Assembly (NCBI RefSeq): GCF_001006005.1
Contig: NZ_CP011254.1
Location: forward strand, 1 to 64,000
Direction: 5' to 3'
Origin: Serratia fonticola
GTDB taxonomy: Bacteria > Pseudomonadota > Gammaproteobacteria > Enterobacterales > Enterobacteriaceae
DNA: 64,000 nt
Under the pieces are notes generated by a model that searched no databases, was not told where the DNA came from, and saw only the letters and a list, made by a program, of their open reading frames with translations. The translations under genes and the position numbers were made by a program. Shown here in pieces: positions 10,028-18,630 of the stretch (position 1 is the stretch's first letter; the number at the start of each line of letters is the position of its first letter).

Positions 10028-11029
10028 TCACTCCACCTGGGTTAGGCCCAATGAATGAGCAGGCATATCGAGCAACGTTTTCAATTGGTCGTCGAGCTTC
10101 ATCACGGTTAGCGTCACCCCCATCATTTCCAGTGAAGTAAAATAGTTACCCACGTAGCGACGGTGAACCTTGATGCCACGCTCCGTCAGCCGCTTTTCAA
10201 TCTCGGCATAATAGATGTAGAGCTCCATCACCGGCGTGGCCCCCAACCCGGAAATCAACAAGGCGACTTCCTGCCCCTTGTTCAACGGCATATCATTGAG
10301 CACAAAGTCGAGCATGGTGCCAGCCATCGCGGACGCCGACTGGATCGGTGATACCTCAATCCCAGGCTCACCGTGATGACCAATCCCGATCTCCATTTGG
10401 CCATCGGCAATATGGAAGTTGGGCTTACCTACCGCCGGGATGGTGCAAGAGCTGAGCCCGACGCCGATGGAGCGGCAATTGCCAATGGCCTTTTGGGCAG
10501 CAGCGATCACTCCGTCAAGATCGTAACCCAACGCTGCGGCAGCGGCCCCGATTTTCCACATCAGAATCTCACCGGCGACGCCACGGCGCTTTTCAATTTC
10601 ACTGGCGGGCGCAGAGGCAACATCATCATTTGCCACCACGGTTTTTACCGTGATACCGGCGGCACTGGCCTTCTTCATCGCCATTTTGACGTTCATATTA
10701 TCGCCAGCATAGTTGCCATACAGGCAGGCGACCCCCGCCCCGCTGTCCGCAGCCTTGAACGCATCCAGAAATGCCCCCGCCGTTGGCGAAGAGAAAATCT
10801 CACCGATGGCCACAGCATCGAGCATGTTCTTGCCAACATAACCCAGAAACGCTGGCTCATGCCCCGAGCCCCCACCGGTAACAATACCCACCTTGCCTTG
10901 GATCGGTACAGCAGGGTATTTGAGGACTCGTGCATTATCGGTCGCGGTGAAATATTCCGGATGAGCCTTCAGATAGCCCTGAATGGCATCTTCCACGACG
11001 TGATCGGGATCGTTAATGATTCTGTTCAT
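10028..11029 (-). CDS. dihydroxyacetone/erythrulose kinase, substrate-binding subunit DhaK
   Basis: The 333-residue DhaK protein has the N-terminal GGGSGHEPAF loop and the GIGHHGEPG motif containing the histidine that forms a hemiaminal with the ketose carbonyl. The substrate could be dihydroxyacetone or a four-carbon ketose such as erythrulose; DhaK-family erythrulose kinases are known from mycobacterial tetritol pathways. Two ATG codons stand in tandem (11032, 11029). The GAGAGG ribosome site is better spaced for the second, so that start is chosen. It is followed directly by dhaL and preceded by the SDR gene 29 bp upstream, in one apparent operon. Confidence 0.9.
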   Translation of the reverse strand: MNRIINDPDHVVEDAIQGYLKAHPEYFTATDNARVLKYPAVPIQGKVGIVTGGGSGHEPAFLGYVGKNMLDAVAIGEIFSSPTAGAFLDAFKAADSGAGVACLYGNYAGDNMNVKMAMKKASAAGITVKTVVANDDVASAPASEIEKRRGVAGEILMWKIGAAAAALGYDLDGVIAAAQKAIGNCRSIGVGLSSCTIPAVGKPNFHIADGQMEIGIGHHGEPGIEVSPIQSASAMAGTMLDFVLNDMPLNKGQEVALLISGLGATPVMELYIYYAEIEKRLTERGIKVHRRYVGNYFTSLEMMGVTLTVMKLDDQLKTLLDMPAHSLGLTQVE

Positions 11030-11058
11030 CATGGCCTCTCTTTTGCCTGAGTATCGAG

Positions 11059-11817
11059 TTATTGAATGGTGTAACCACCGTCAACCACCAGATTGCTGCC
11101 GGTGATCATGCTGGCCGCATCGCTCGCCAGGAACAGCGCGCTGGCGGCAATATCCTCGGGTTCGGCAAAGCGCCTTAGGGGAATTTTCTGCTTCATTTGT
11201 TCCGCTACCTCGCCTGACCATGCTTTGCGCCCCAACTCGGTCAGCACCACCGTGGGCGAAATGGCGTTTACCCGCACGTTGTGCGGCCCCCACTCCAGTG
11301 CCAGAACCTGGGTCAAACCAATCACGCCAGCCTTGCTGGCGCAGTAAGCCAGATGATTGGGCAAGGCGACGACTCCAGCCTGCGAGGCCAGGTTGATAAT
11401 GCTGCCACTGCCCTGACGAATAAAATAGTGGCCCACGGCCTGACTGGTAAGGAACACCCCTTTCAGGTTCACCGCCATGGTGCTATCCCAAGCGTCTTCG
11501 GGCAGTTCTTCCGCCGGATACAGCGCGACAATCCCGGCGCTATTGACCAGCACATCCAACCGCCCGAAATGGGCATTGGCCTGCGCAACCGCCTGTTCTA
11601 CCGAGGCTTTGTCGGTGACGTCCATCACGATGCCCAACGCCTGCTGCTCATCCAGCTGTTGGGCAATCTGCACCACCTGTGCAGCGCGATCCAACAGCAC
11701 GACCTGCGCACCGTTTTGCAGATAGCATTTGGCAATAGCCAGACCTATTCCCGCCGCGCCGCCGGTTATCAACGCCACTTTCCCTTGCAAGGCACCCTTG
11801 CTTTGACCAGTAATCAT
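11059..11817 (-). CDS. short-chain dehydrogenase/reductase (probable polyol dehydrogenase)
   Basis: The protein has about 252 residues and a classical SDR layout: TGGAAGIG cofactor motif near the N-terminus, NSAGI, the catalytic Ser in NLASQAG, YCASK active-site Tyr/Lys, and a C-terminal VVDGGYTIQ. An Asp at the end of strand two (VVLLDRA) favours NAD(H). The start is the ATG at 11817, preceded by GAGGGAG; a TTG five codons upstream is less likely. SDRs of this type oxidise D-threitol, arabitol or glycerol in clusters that also hold DhaK, DhaL and RpiB (for example the Listeria gol operon). A ketose product feeding DhaKL is therefore likely, but the substrate is not shown by sequence. Confidence 0.88.
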   Translation of the reverse strand: MITGQSKGALQGKVALITGGAAGIGLAIAKCYLQNGAQVVLLDRAAQVVQIAQQLDEQQALGIVMDVTDKASVEQAVAQANAHFGRLDVLVNSAGIVALYPAEELPEDAWDSTMAVNLKGVFLTSQAVGHYFIRQGSGSIINLASQAGVVALPNHLAYCASKAGVIGLTQVLALEWGPHNVRVNAISPTVVLTELGRKAWSGEVAEQMKQKIPLRRFAEPEDIAASALFLASDAASMITGSNLVVDGGYTIQ

Positions 11818-11840
11818 AGAAAACTCCCTCAAACGGTTAG

Positions 11841-13100
11841 TTACGCCAAGCTGTGATGATTTTCTTCCACGGCGGCAGGCACGGCTTTAGGCAAGGTGAC
11901 ATATTTCATCAAGACGCCGCTGAACAAATACAGGCCGGTGAAAATCCAAATCACCCCGCTGCTCCCCAAGCTGCCGATAAATAACCCTACCACTGCCGGG
12001 CCAACGAAAGTGCTCAACCCCGCGCCGAGATTCAGGATCGACATGGCGGCACCTTTATTCTCCGGGGCCAACGTCGGCATAATGGCCGAAAGAGGCACGA
12101 AAGCAGCCAGGCAAGCACCGAATAGCCCGGCGGCCACGACGGTCAGCAGATAATTGGGGCCGAGGAAATAAGGCACGTAATAGAACATCAGCGTGGTGAT
12201 GGCGCAGCCGACGCAACCGAACCACATAACGACGTTACGCCAGCCCAAGCCGTCGCTGATCACCCCAAAGATCAGGTTGAAGATAATGTTCACCGTCCAC
12301 AGTGCCGCATACATCTGTAGCCAGTCAGTGCGGCTAAACCCGATATCCATCATGTACATCGGCATAAACACCACGAAGCCATACGCCGCAGAGGTATTGA
12401 TGGTGCGGACAATGCCACCCAGGCCGATTTTCGGGTTCTCAAACGCAATGGTGATCCCCTTTAGCACATAGCTGAGAGAGGCTTTTTGCCTGTCCCCCAC
12501 GTCACTATGGCCAGGGGTGCGGTTAAGCATCAGTGCTATCATCGCCCCGAGTACCACAAAGATTAATGCGCTCCATAAGGTGTGAATTTCCCCTAGGTAC
12601 GGCAGCATGATGCTGGAGTAGAGCACGCCCAGCACGCTCAACCCACCGCTGTAGACAAACCAGAAAATCCCCACGGCGGAACCCAGCCTTTCCGGCGGAG
12701 CCTCATAGGCGACCCACACCAGAAAACCATAGGCAAACAGGGGATAGCCCAGCCCGCGCAGCGCATAGGTCGGTATCATCACCGACAGGTTATTACTGGG
12801 TAATCCCCACACCAGAAAACACACCGAGCCCAGCAAGAACAGCAACAACCCAGCCAGCATGACGCGGCGAGCGGTAAAGATTTCCGCCAAGACGCCGGAA
12901 AACCAGGCGGAGATTGCCGCAGCAAAACCGTAAACGCTAAACAGCAGCGCAGATTCTTGAATGGTTAAGCCTTTGCCGATCAGATAAGGTGAAAGCCAGC
13001 CTTGTTCCAGCCCTTCCCCCATCATAAAGACCAACACACCGGCATAACCGAGCATTAATTTTGGTGACAGACCAATGCGATGAATCAGTCCATTCAGCAT
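11841..13100 (-). CDS. MFS transporter of the RbtT/DalT/CsbX polyol type
   Basis: The 419-residue protein has about 12 hydrophobic helices. Its N-terminal MLGYAGVLVFMMGEGLEQ and WLSPYLIGKGL resemble ribitol and arabitol importers (RbtT, DalT) and CsbX, as recalled from those proteins. It is the only transporter in the cluster and should import the polyol by proton symport. The start at 13100 is chosen for the GGGGTG site 5 bp upstream; a GTG five codons earlier is less likely. It lies between the zinc dehydrogenase (66 bp upstream) and the SDR gene (23 bp downstream). Confidence 0.85.
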   Translation of the reverse strand: MLNGLIHRIGLSPKLMLGYAGVLVFMMGEGLEQGWLSPYLIGKGLTIQESALLFSVYGFAAAISAWFSGVLAEIFTARRVMLAGLLLFLLGSVCFLVWGLPSNNLSVMIPTYALRGLGYPLFAYGFLVWVAYEAPPERLGSAVGIFWFVYSGGLSVLGVLYSSIMLPYLGEIHTLWSALIFVVLGAMIALMLNRTPGHSDVGDRQKASLSYVLKGITIAFENPKIGLGGIVRTINTSAAYGFVVFMPMYMMDIGFSRTDWLQMYAALWTVNIIFNLIFGVISDGLGWRNVVMWFGCVGCAITTLMFYYVPYFLGPNYLLTVVAAGLFGACLAAFVPLSAIMPTLAPENKGAAMSILNLGAGLSTFVGPAVVGLFIGSLGSSGVIWIFTGLYLFSGVLMKYVTLPKAVPAAVEENHHSLA

Positions 13101-13166
13101 AAAACACCCCAGCACATTGAATTGTGGAGGTGCAGGCTAGCCCGCACCCGAAGAATGATGCAGGCA

Positions 13167-14279
13167 TTACAGATTCGGGTTGAGCACCACTTTGATTGAG
13201 CCGACGCCCCGTTTCATCATGGCGAAGCCTTCAGCAAACTGCTCCAGCGGCAACGTTTGGGTGACGACACCTTTGGTGGGCAGATCGCCATTACGGATCC
13301 CTTCAATTACCAACGGATAACAGTAAGGGCCCAGGTGCGATCCCAGCACGTCCAGCTCCTTACGATCGCTGATAATGCTCCAATCGACGGTCACCGGATC
13401 TTTAAACACCGAGAACTCGACAAAGGTGCCCAATTTGCGGATCAGCATCAGCCCCTGTTCGACAGATTGCTGTGCGCCGGTAGCTTCAATGTAGATATCG
13501 CAGCCGTAGCCTTCGGTCATGTCTTTAACGATCGCCATCACATCATCGCGCAGTGGGTTCAGCACAACGTCGGCACCAAATTCTTTCGCCAACGCTAGGC
13601 GATCGTCAGACAGATCGAGCACCACCAGCTTCGATGGTCCGGATTTTTTAATCGCCCCGATCATCCCCAAACCCAGCGTTCCGGCCCCCGCCAGCACCAC
13701 CACGTCACCCAGTTTGATGTTGGCGCGCTGTACCGCATGGAAAGAACAGGCATAGGGTTCGATCAGAATGGCGTCCTCAATCGGCATATCCGCAGGGACG
13801 TGATAGTTGATGGCCTCTTTGGTGAACTTCATGTACTCAGCCATGCCGCCATTAACGTTTTTCTGGAAGCCGTACAGGTCGTGTTTCTCACACATCCAAT
13901 ACTGGCCACGGTTACAGAAGCGGCATTGCCAGCAGGGGACAATCTGTTCAGAGATCACCCGATCGCCCAGCTTAAATCCCTCAACGCCTTCACCATAACC
14001 CACCACGTGGCCGATAAATTCGTGGCCGGGGATCATCGGCGCTTTGATGTAAGCCGGTTGTTTTTCATCCCCCCAAAAGCTGGCGGCCCCTTCAAACGCT
14101 TTAACGTCACCGGCGCAGATGCCGCAGGCTTCAACTTTCACCAGGATCTCTTGCGGGCCAATTTTCGGTACCGCCACTTGCTCTAAGCGATAGTCCTTCG
14201 GGGCATAGGCCACCACCGCTTTCATGGTTTCAGGAATGCCTTCGGCCATGTTTGCCGCTGTTACGCAGTTCTGACACAT
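13167..14279 (-). CDS. zinc-dependent alcohol dehydrogenase, erythritol/L-threitol dehydrogenase-like
   Basis: The 370-residue MDR enzyme keeps both metal sites: catalytic ligands in CGICAGD (Cys55) and GHE (His86-Glu87), and structural zinc cysteines 116, 119, 122 and 130. A GAGTLGLGMIG nucleotide motif and VVLDLSDD (Asp, suggesting NAD) follow. It recalls EltD, the erythritol/L-threitol dehydrogenase of mycobacteria, and oxidation of a tetritol to erythrulose is the best guess. It is the first gene of the minus-strand operon. A GAGGAT site precedes the ATG, and the 320-bp divergent promoter region carries two CRP-like sites. An unusual short N-terminal extension (about 18 residues, with Cys2 and Cys5) precedes the normal MKAVV start. 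Confidence 0.87.
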   Translation of the reverse strand: MCQNCVTAANMAEGIPETMKAVVAYAPKDYRLEQVAVPKIGPQEILVKVEACGICAGDVKAFEGAASFWGDEKQPAYIKAPMIPGHEFIGHVVGYGEGVEGFKLGDRVISEQIVPCWQCRFCNRGQYWMCEKHDLYGFQKNVNGGMAEYMKFTKEAINYHVPADMPIEDAILIEPYACSFHAVQRANIKLGDVVVLAGAGTLGLGMIGAIKKSGPSKLVVLDLSDDRLALAKEFGADVVLNPLRDDVMAIVKDMTEGYGCDIYIEATGAQQSVEQGLMLIRKLGTFVEFSVFKDPVTVDWSIISDRKELDVLGSHLGPYCYPLVIEGIRNGDLPTKGVVTQTLPLEQFAEGFAMMKRGVGSIKVVLNPNL

Positions 14280-14385
14280 AGTTCTATCCTCGGGTAGGGT
14301 TTATTTTTATGATCATAAGTACACACAAAGAACAAATAAACACTACATACTCTCAACATGTTTGCCCACCACCAACCTTTGAAAT

Positions 14386-14461
14386 TGTGATCCTGCTCAA
14401 AAAGCCCTCTTTAAGTCATATAAAAGACCTTTAAGCCGATTTATTCGTGATGTTAATCACT
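14386..14461. promoter_or_regulatory. two candidate CRP sites in the divergent polyol promoter region
   Basis: Bases 14386-14401 (TGTGATCCTGCTCAAA) match the TGTGA-N6-TCACA core at 8 of 10 positions. Bases 14446-14461 (CGTGATGTTAATCACT) keep a perfect GTGA-N6-TCAC core. Both lie in the 320-bp gap between the divergent dehydrogenase and rpiB-like genes, so cAMP control in both directions is plausible. Confidence 0.55.
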
Positions 14462-14495
14462 TTTAGTGGCCATAACCCACTAACAAAAACAAAAA

Positions 14496-14520
14496 CAAAT
14501 GAACATCAATTGAACATTTG
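14496..14520. promoter_or_regulatory. inverted repeat, candidate SorC-type operator
   Basis: The arms CAAATG and CATTTG frame 13 bp that contain AATTG. The dyad is 79 bp before the rpiB-like start. SorC-type regulators bind such dyads, and one is encoded at the other end of the cluster. This is a positional prediction only. Confidence 0.4.
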
Positions 14521-14599
14521 ATAAATCATGGTTATGGTAATAGCCATGACGCGCCACCGGGGATCGTCAGCCTTACCCTTGACCAGCAGGAGATGTGTT

Positions 14600-15058
14600 A
14601 TGCAGCCTATTGCGATTGGCGCCGATGATGCCGCCATTGAACTGAAGAATGTGATCGTTGCGTTTCTGCAACAGCGCGATATTCCGGTCACCGACTACTC
14701 ACCGGGAAGCGATACGGCCCCTATCGGTTATCCCGATATCGCCTTTCAGGTGGCGCAGGGCATTAAGGATGGGAAACACCAACGTGGCATTTTGCTGTGT
14801 GGCACCGGTATTGGCATGAGCATTGTGGCCAACAAGGTTCCGGGGATCCGTGCGGCACAGTGCCATGACACCTATTCGGCACAGCGCGCACGTAAAAGCA
14901 ACGATGCACAAATCATCACGCTTGGCGCACGCGTCATTGGCCCGGAACTGGCAAAATCGATCGTTGAAGCCTGGTTGAGCTCTGAATTTGAAGGAGGGGG
15001 ATCGGCGCCTAAGGTGGCAAGGATCGGCTATTACGAGCAGGTCGTTGGCCAACGCTGA
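14600..15058 (+). CDS. RpiB/LacAB-family sugar-phosphate isomerase
   Basis: The 152-residue protein is an RpiB-fold isomerase. IAIGADDAA opens it, the catalytic-loop cysteine lies in GILLCGTGIGMSI (about residue 69), and NDAQIITLGARVIG follows. RpiB relatives interconvert ribose/ribulose 5-phosphate, allose 6-phosphate or, in tetritol pathways, D-erythrulose 4-phosphate and D-erythrose 4-phosphate. Given DhaK/DhaL and two polyol dehydrogenases on the divergent strand, the last reaction fits best. The start is set by AGGAG 8 bp upstream. It is transcribed toward talA, separated from it by an ERIC element. Confidence 0.88.
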   Translation: MQPIAIGADDAAIELKNVIVAFLQQRDIPVTDYSPGSDTAPIGYPDIAFQVAQGIKDGKHQRGILLCGTGIGMSIVANKVPGIRAAQCHDTYSAQRARKSNDAQIITLGARVIGPELAKSIVEAWLSSEFEGGGSAPKVARIGYYEQVVGQR

Positions 15059-15215
15059 ACCAACGTCGACAGAGGGTCACGGCTTGGGGGACCCAAGCGG
15101 TATTTCTGCCCCCATTGTTTCTATCCATCGCAACAATCAGAAAAAGCGTATTTCATTCACTGACTAAATGGTGCAGTGTGTTTCATAATTAATGAAAATC
15201 GTTCTTATTTATCTT

Positions 15216-15407
15216 TACCCTATGGATTTCAAGTTGCAGCTAGGCGGCCAGTTCGCTCATCCCCAGGAGCTTACTTTAGTAAGTGACTGGGGTGAGTGAT
15301 AAATCTGTCAGGAACAGATTTAAACGCTGCTTGCAGCGGCCCCGAAGGGGCGAGGCCCACGGATGGGCTGAGTTATGCAAACGCTGCAGCTTGAAAGACG
15401 ACGGGTA
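15216..15407. repeat. ERIC element with an extra internal segment, upstream of talA
   Basis: The ends TACCCTATGGATTTCAAG and CTTGAAAGACGACGGGTA are inverted relatives, and the core holds the classical ERIC sequences CCCCAGGAGCTTAC and AAGTAAGTGACTGGGGTGAG. The total of 192 bp exceeds the usual 127. The extra part (about 15300-15380) contains three small perfect hairpins: AAATCTGT/ACAGATTT, GCTGC/GCAGC and GCCCC/GGGGC. It ends 16 bp before the talA start, so it would lie in the talA leader or promoter. It fills most of the 365-bp gap after the rpiB-like gene. Confidence 0.88.
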
Positions 15408-15423
15408 AGCAAGGAGCTTATAA

Positions 15424-16374
15424 ATGAACCAGTTAGACGCACTCAAACAGCTGACCGTGGTCGTTGCCGACAGCGGTGATATCGAATCCATCCGTCAGTT
15501 CGAACCACAGGATGCCACTACCAACCCTTCGTTGATCCTCAAGGCCGCGGCGCTGCCGCAGTATAAGTCGCTGATCACCGAAGCGCTGGAGTACGCCCGC
15601 CAGCAAGGCGGCAGCAAAGAAACCCAGCTGATTAACGCCAGTGACCGACTGGCGGTGAATATCGGGGTAGAAATTCTAAAAAGCGTGCCGGGCCGTATCT
15701 CCACCGAGGTGGATGCTCGCCTATCCTTCGATCGCGGTATGTGCGTGGCCAAAGCACGCAAGCTGATCGGCATGTATCAAAACCAGGGCATCGATAAATC
15801 CCGCATTCTGATCAAGCTGGCAGCCACCTGGGAAGGGATCAAGGCGGCCGAAGAGCTGGAAAAAGAAGGCATCAACACCAACCTGACACTGCTGTTCTCC
15901 TTTGCTCAGGCCCGTGCCTGCGCCGAAGCCGGTGTCTATCTGATTTCACCGTTCGTTGGCCGTATCTACGATTGGTATCAGGCCAGACAGCCAATGACCG
16001 ATTACGATGCCGAGCAGGATCCGGGCGTGAAGTCCGTCCGCACCATTTATGAATACTACAAACAGCACCGCTATCAGACCGTGATCATGGGCGCCAGCTT
16101 CCGTAAGGTTGAGCAAATCCTGGCGTTGGCGGGTTGTGACCGTTTGACCATTGCGCCAAACCTGCTGGAAGAATTGAAGCAGAGCAATCAGCCTATCGAA
16201 CGTAAACTGACGCCGTCTACCGAAGGGTTTTATCAGCCTGCGCCACTGGCCGAGGCGGAGTTCCGCTGGTTGCATAACCAGGATGCCATGGCGGTTGAGA
16301 AGTTGGCCGAAGGCATTCGCCTGTTCGCCGTCGACCAGCAGAAGCTGGAAGATATGCTGATCGCACAGCTGTAA
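15424..16374 (+). CDS. talA: transaldolase A
   Basis: The 316-residue enzyme moves a dihydroxyacetone unit between sedoheptulose 7-phosphate and glyceraldehyde 3-phosphate, giving erythrose 4-phosphate and fructose 6-phosphate. The Schiff-base lysine is Lys131 in [11 protein letters not shown], and the N-terminal DATTNPSL motif is intact. TalA is chosen over TalB for length and for the maeB-talA-nudK gene order shared with E. coli. The E. coli neighbour tktB is absent here. AAGGAG precedes the ATG. The adjoining polyol cluster is predicted to make erythrose 4-phosphate, one of this enzyme's substrates. Confidence 0.95.
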   Translation: MNQLDALKQLTVVVADSGDIESIRQFEPQDATTNPSLILKAAALPQYKSLITEALEYARQQGGSKETQLINASDRLAVNIGVEILKSVPGRISTEVDARLSFDRGMCVAKARKLIGMYQNQGIDKSRILIKLAATWEGIKAAEELEKEGINTNLTLLFSFAQARACAEAGVYLISPFVGRIYDWYQARQPMTDYDAEQDPGVKSVRTIYEYYKQHRYQTVIMGASFRKVEQILALAGCDRLTIAPNLLEELKQSNQPIERKLTPSTEGFYQPAPLAEAEFRWLHNQDAMAVEKLAEGIRLFAVDQQKLEDMLIAQL

Positions 16375-16410
16375 GACGATGATAGAAAAGTGAGAGCGGC
16401 AAAGCAATTG

Positions 16411-16661
16411 CCCCTCACCCTAACCCTCTCCCACAGGGCTGAGGAATCCCCAGAAAAATTGAGACGGGAAATAGGCTGCTTTTTACCCAAAAACGGGATG
16501 AAAAACAGCCTAAAGCAGGAGAAAAGAAGTCGTTCACAATTCTCTCACTGCCAATTTACGAACAAAATGGAACAAATTGCTCGTAAAACACTCGTTCTAA
16601 TTCTCTGAAACCACTAAGAAAAAATTAGTGGGGATTCCTCAGCCCACAGGGAGAGGGAACC
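16411..16661. repeat. interspersed palindromic repeat, interrupted by a MITE
   Basis: A GC-rich palindromic unit (CCCTCACCCTAACCCTCTCC, then CACAGGGAGAGGGAAC) is found in two parts, split by a 205-bp insertion plus a duplicated 9-mer. A second intact copy in the opposite orientation lies at 16813-16848. Units of this kind are scattered between genes in enterobacteria. Together with the insertion they fill most of the 477-bp talA-nudK gap. Confidence 0.75.
16439..16643. mobile_element. 205-bp MITE with IS10-like ends
   Basis: Perfect 13-bp terminal inverted repeats CTGAGGAATCCCC and GGGGATTCCTCAG bound a 205-bp non-coding segment. It is flanked by identical 9-mers CCCACAGGG at 16430-16438 and 16644-16652. 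Removing the element and one 9-mer restores the palindromic repeat found intact at 16813. The IS10 end (CTGAGAGATCCCC) and the IS4-family 9-bp target duplication match, so an IS10-type transposase in trans is the likely mover. Confidence 0.85.
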
Positions 16662-16812
16662 GATCGAGTTCGTTGATTACTCTGTGTAATACCCTATCTT
16701 TCTTCTTCCTAATCCCTTACGTGGCTCGAAAATTCGGCGATACGCATTGGATTGGGGGTCGCTCGAGTTTGCTGAGATTATCTATTTACCTGCAAAAGAG
16801 CTGGGGCTAACA

Positions 16813-16848
16813 GCTCCCTCTCCCTGTGGGAGAGGGTTGGGGTGAGGG
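16813..16848. repeat. intact copy of the interspersed palindrome
   Basis: GCTCCCTCTCCCTGTGGG followed by AGAGGGTTGGGGTGAGGG is the inverted counterpart of the split copy at 16411-16661. It ends 3 bp before the nudK stop codon and could act as a hairpin at the 3' end of nudK mRNA. Confidence 0.7.
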
Positions 16849-16851
16849 AAA

Positions 16852-17427
16852 CTACTCCATCACCCGGTGGATCTGCAAATACTGCAACAGCATGATGGTC
16901 TTACCATCCTTGAGGCGACCGTCGGCGATCATCGCGATTGCCTCACCAAAGGGCAATTCCACCACTTCAATATCTTCATCCTCAATGCCACCACCGCAGG
17001 TTTGGCGTTCATCATCCTGGTACTCGGCAATAAAGAAGTGGAGTATTTCCGTCACGCCACCCGGTGACATGTAGGCCTCAAAGATCTTTTGCACCTTCGA
17101 AACCTGAAAACCGGTTTCCTCTACCGCTTCACGGCGGGCGCACTGTTCGGGCTGATCGTCATCCAGCAGCCCGGCGCAGGCTTCCAACAACATACCTGTG
17201 GCATTGCCGTTGACGTAGGTCGGCATGCGGAACTGGTTGGTCAGCACCACGGTGCCCTTGGCGCGGTTATACAGCAAAATGGTCGCCCCGTTGCCCCGGT
17301 CATAGACCTCGCGCACCTGTTCGATGGTTCCACCATTTTTACGTTTTAACTCAAAGGTGTATTTATTCAATACGTACCAGTTGTCCGATAACAGCTGCTT
17401 TCTGATATTTTCAATTTTTGACGACAT
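16852..17427 (-). CDS. nudK: Nudix hydrolase, GDP-mannose pyrophosphatase
   Basis: The protein has 191 residues when started at the ATG at 17427, the same length as E. coli NudK. The start is preceded by GAAGAAGGG; an upstream extension of nine codons has no ribosome site. The Nudix box is visible as [27 protein letters not shown], with the REAVEETGF core carrying the metal-binding glutamates. NudK hydrolyses GDP-mannose to GMP and mannose 1-phosphate. Position after talA is as in E. coli. Confidence 0.93.
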   Translation of the reverse strand: MSSKIENIRKQLLSDNWYVLNKYTFELKRKNGGTIEQVREVYDRGNGATILLYNRAKGTVVLTNQFRMPTYVNGNATGMLLEACAGLLDDDQPEQCARREAVEETGFQVSKVQKIFEAYMSPGGVTEILHFFIAEYQDDERQTCGGGIEDEDIEVVELPFGEAIAMIADGRLKDGKTIMLLQYLQIHRVME

Positions 17428-17501
17428 TTTCCCTTCTTCCGTTAGCCAACGCACTGCAACCTTTGGCCACTAGCAAAGCGCAGCCACGGCGGATTTGCAA
17501 C

Positions 17502-17538
17502 AAAAAACCCCGCAGGCCTTTCGGCACTACGGGGTTTT
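17502..17538 (-). terminator. rho-independent terminator of the nap operon
   Basis: The stem AAAACCCCG/CGGGGTTTT (17504-17538) with an inner GGCC pair is followed on the minus strand by a T-rich run. It lies 13 bp after the napC stop codon. Confidence 0.85.
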
Positions 17539-17551
17539 GTATCCACCAGAG

Positions 17552-18169
17552 TTAGAATCCGGTAGGGACTCCGTGCATGTCCGGCAGTTTGTGTGCGATC
17601 CCTTTATGGCAATCGATACAGGTTTTGCCTTCGGTTATCGCTTTATCATGCATCTTGGCCGCCACGGTTTTCTGCGCGGTGAAATCCATATACTCGAAGT
17701 TGTGGCAGTTACGACACTCCTGCGAGTTATTGGCCTTCATACGCGCCCATTCGTTGCTGGCCATGGTCAGACGATGCTCTTCGAACTTCTGCGGCGTGTC
17801 GATAATGCCAAACACCTTGGCGTAAAGTTCTTTACTGGCCTTCAGCTTACGTAGCATCTTTGGCCCCCACTCATGCGGGACGTGGCAGTCTGGGCAGGTG
17901 GCACGTACGCCACTACGGTTGTTGTAGTGCACCGTCTCCATATACTCTTCGTAGACGTTTTCACGCATCTCGTGGCAGCTGATACAGAACTTTTCGGTGT
18001 TGGCCGCTTCCATACCGGTGTTGAAACCGCCCCAGAAAACGATCCCGGCGACAAAGCCCAACAGCAGCAAAGTCCCCAGGGCCAGCCTGCTCGGCCTGCG
18101 CCACCAGCGCCATAGACGACGGATCGGTCCGGCCTTTTTCTCGGATGTTTCGTTCTTACGTTCGGCCAT
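17552..18169 (-). CDS. napC: membrane tetrahaem c-type cytochrome NapC
   Basis: The 205-residue protein has one N-terminal membrane anchor (about 29-50) and four CXXCH haem sites (CISCH, CPDCH, CRNCH, CIDCH). NapC/NirT cytochromes pass electrons from menaquinol or ubiquinol to the periplasmic NapAB nitrate reductase. It is the last gene of napFDAGHBC and is followed by a strong terminator. The ccm genes that follow napC in E. coli are absent here. The length matches the family (about 200). Confidence 0.96.
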   Translation of the reverse strand: MAERKNETSEKKAGPIRRLWRWWRRPSRLALGTLLLLGFVAGIVFWGGFNTGMEAANTEKFCISCHEMRENVYEEYMETVHYNNRSGVRATCPDCHVPHEWGPKMLRKLKASKELYAKVFGIIDTPQKFEEHRLTMASNEWARMKANNSQECRNCHNFEYMDFTAQKTVAAKMHDKAITEGKTCIDCHKGIAHKLPDMHGVPTGF

Positions 18170-18180
18170 AGCTCCCCCGC

Positions 18181-18630
18181 TTAGTGCCCAAAGCCCTGCA
18201 TAGGCTTGAAATCATTGCCGATGATTGGTGCCGCATCGGTTTGTGGTACGTGGCATTGCAGACAGAAATAACGGCGTGGAGCAACTTCCCCCAGCACCTT
18301 GCCATCGCTGTCCATAAAGTGTGTCGGGCTGATACGCGGTGCGCCGGTGGTGCGATAGTGCTCCACACCGTGGCACTGCAAGCAGCGGTTAGTGTTTTTG
18401 CTAATCTGGTAGCCGTCGACGCTGTGCGGGATCATCGGCGGCTGGTTGACATAGTTTAGCGCCATCTTTTCCTGCTGCTTAGGCATTTTGATCTGCCCTT
18501 CAGCCGTGCCGGAAACCTCTGGCGATTGCTTGAGATCGACATCACTGGCGGCAAACGCGGCACTGGCAACTACCAGTGTTAACAGCGCGCCCCACAGGGA
18601 AAGCTGCTTTTTCAGGACATTGCTGGTCAT
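18181..18630 (-). CDS. napB: periplasmic dihaem cytochrome NapB
   Basis: The 149-residue subunit has a cleavable Sec signal ([19 protein letters not shown]) and two haem-binding sites, CLQCH near residue 79 and CLQCH near residue 119. It receives electrons from NapC or NapGH and reduces NapA. It overlaps the end of napH by 4 bp and precedes napC by 11 bp. Confidence 0.96.
   Translation of the reverse strand: MTSNVLKKQLSLWGALLTLVVASAAFAASDVDLKQSPEVSGTAEGQIKMPKQQEKMALNYVNQPPMIPHSVDGYQISKNTNRCLQCHGVEHYRTTGAPRISPTHFMDSDGKVLGEVAPRRYFCLQCHVPQTDAAPIIGNDFKPMQGFGH

Noticed and set aside
16390..16608. A 72-codon frame across the MITE
   Set aside because: It begins in the palindromic repeat and runs through the insertion, so it is not a gene.
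17200..17454. Longer nudK start at 17454
   Set aside because: The ATG at 17427 has a good ribosome site and gives the exact E. coli NudK length.
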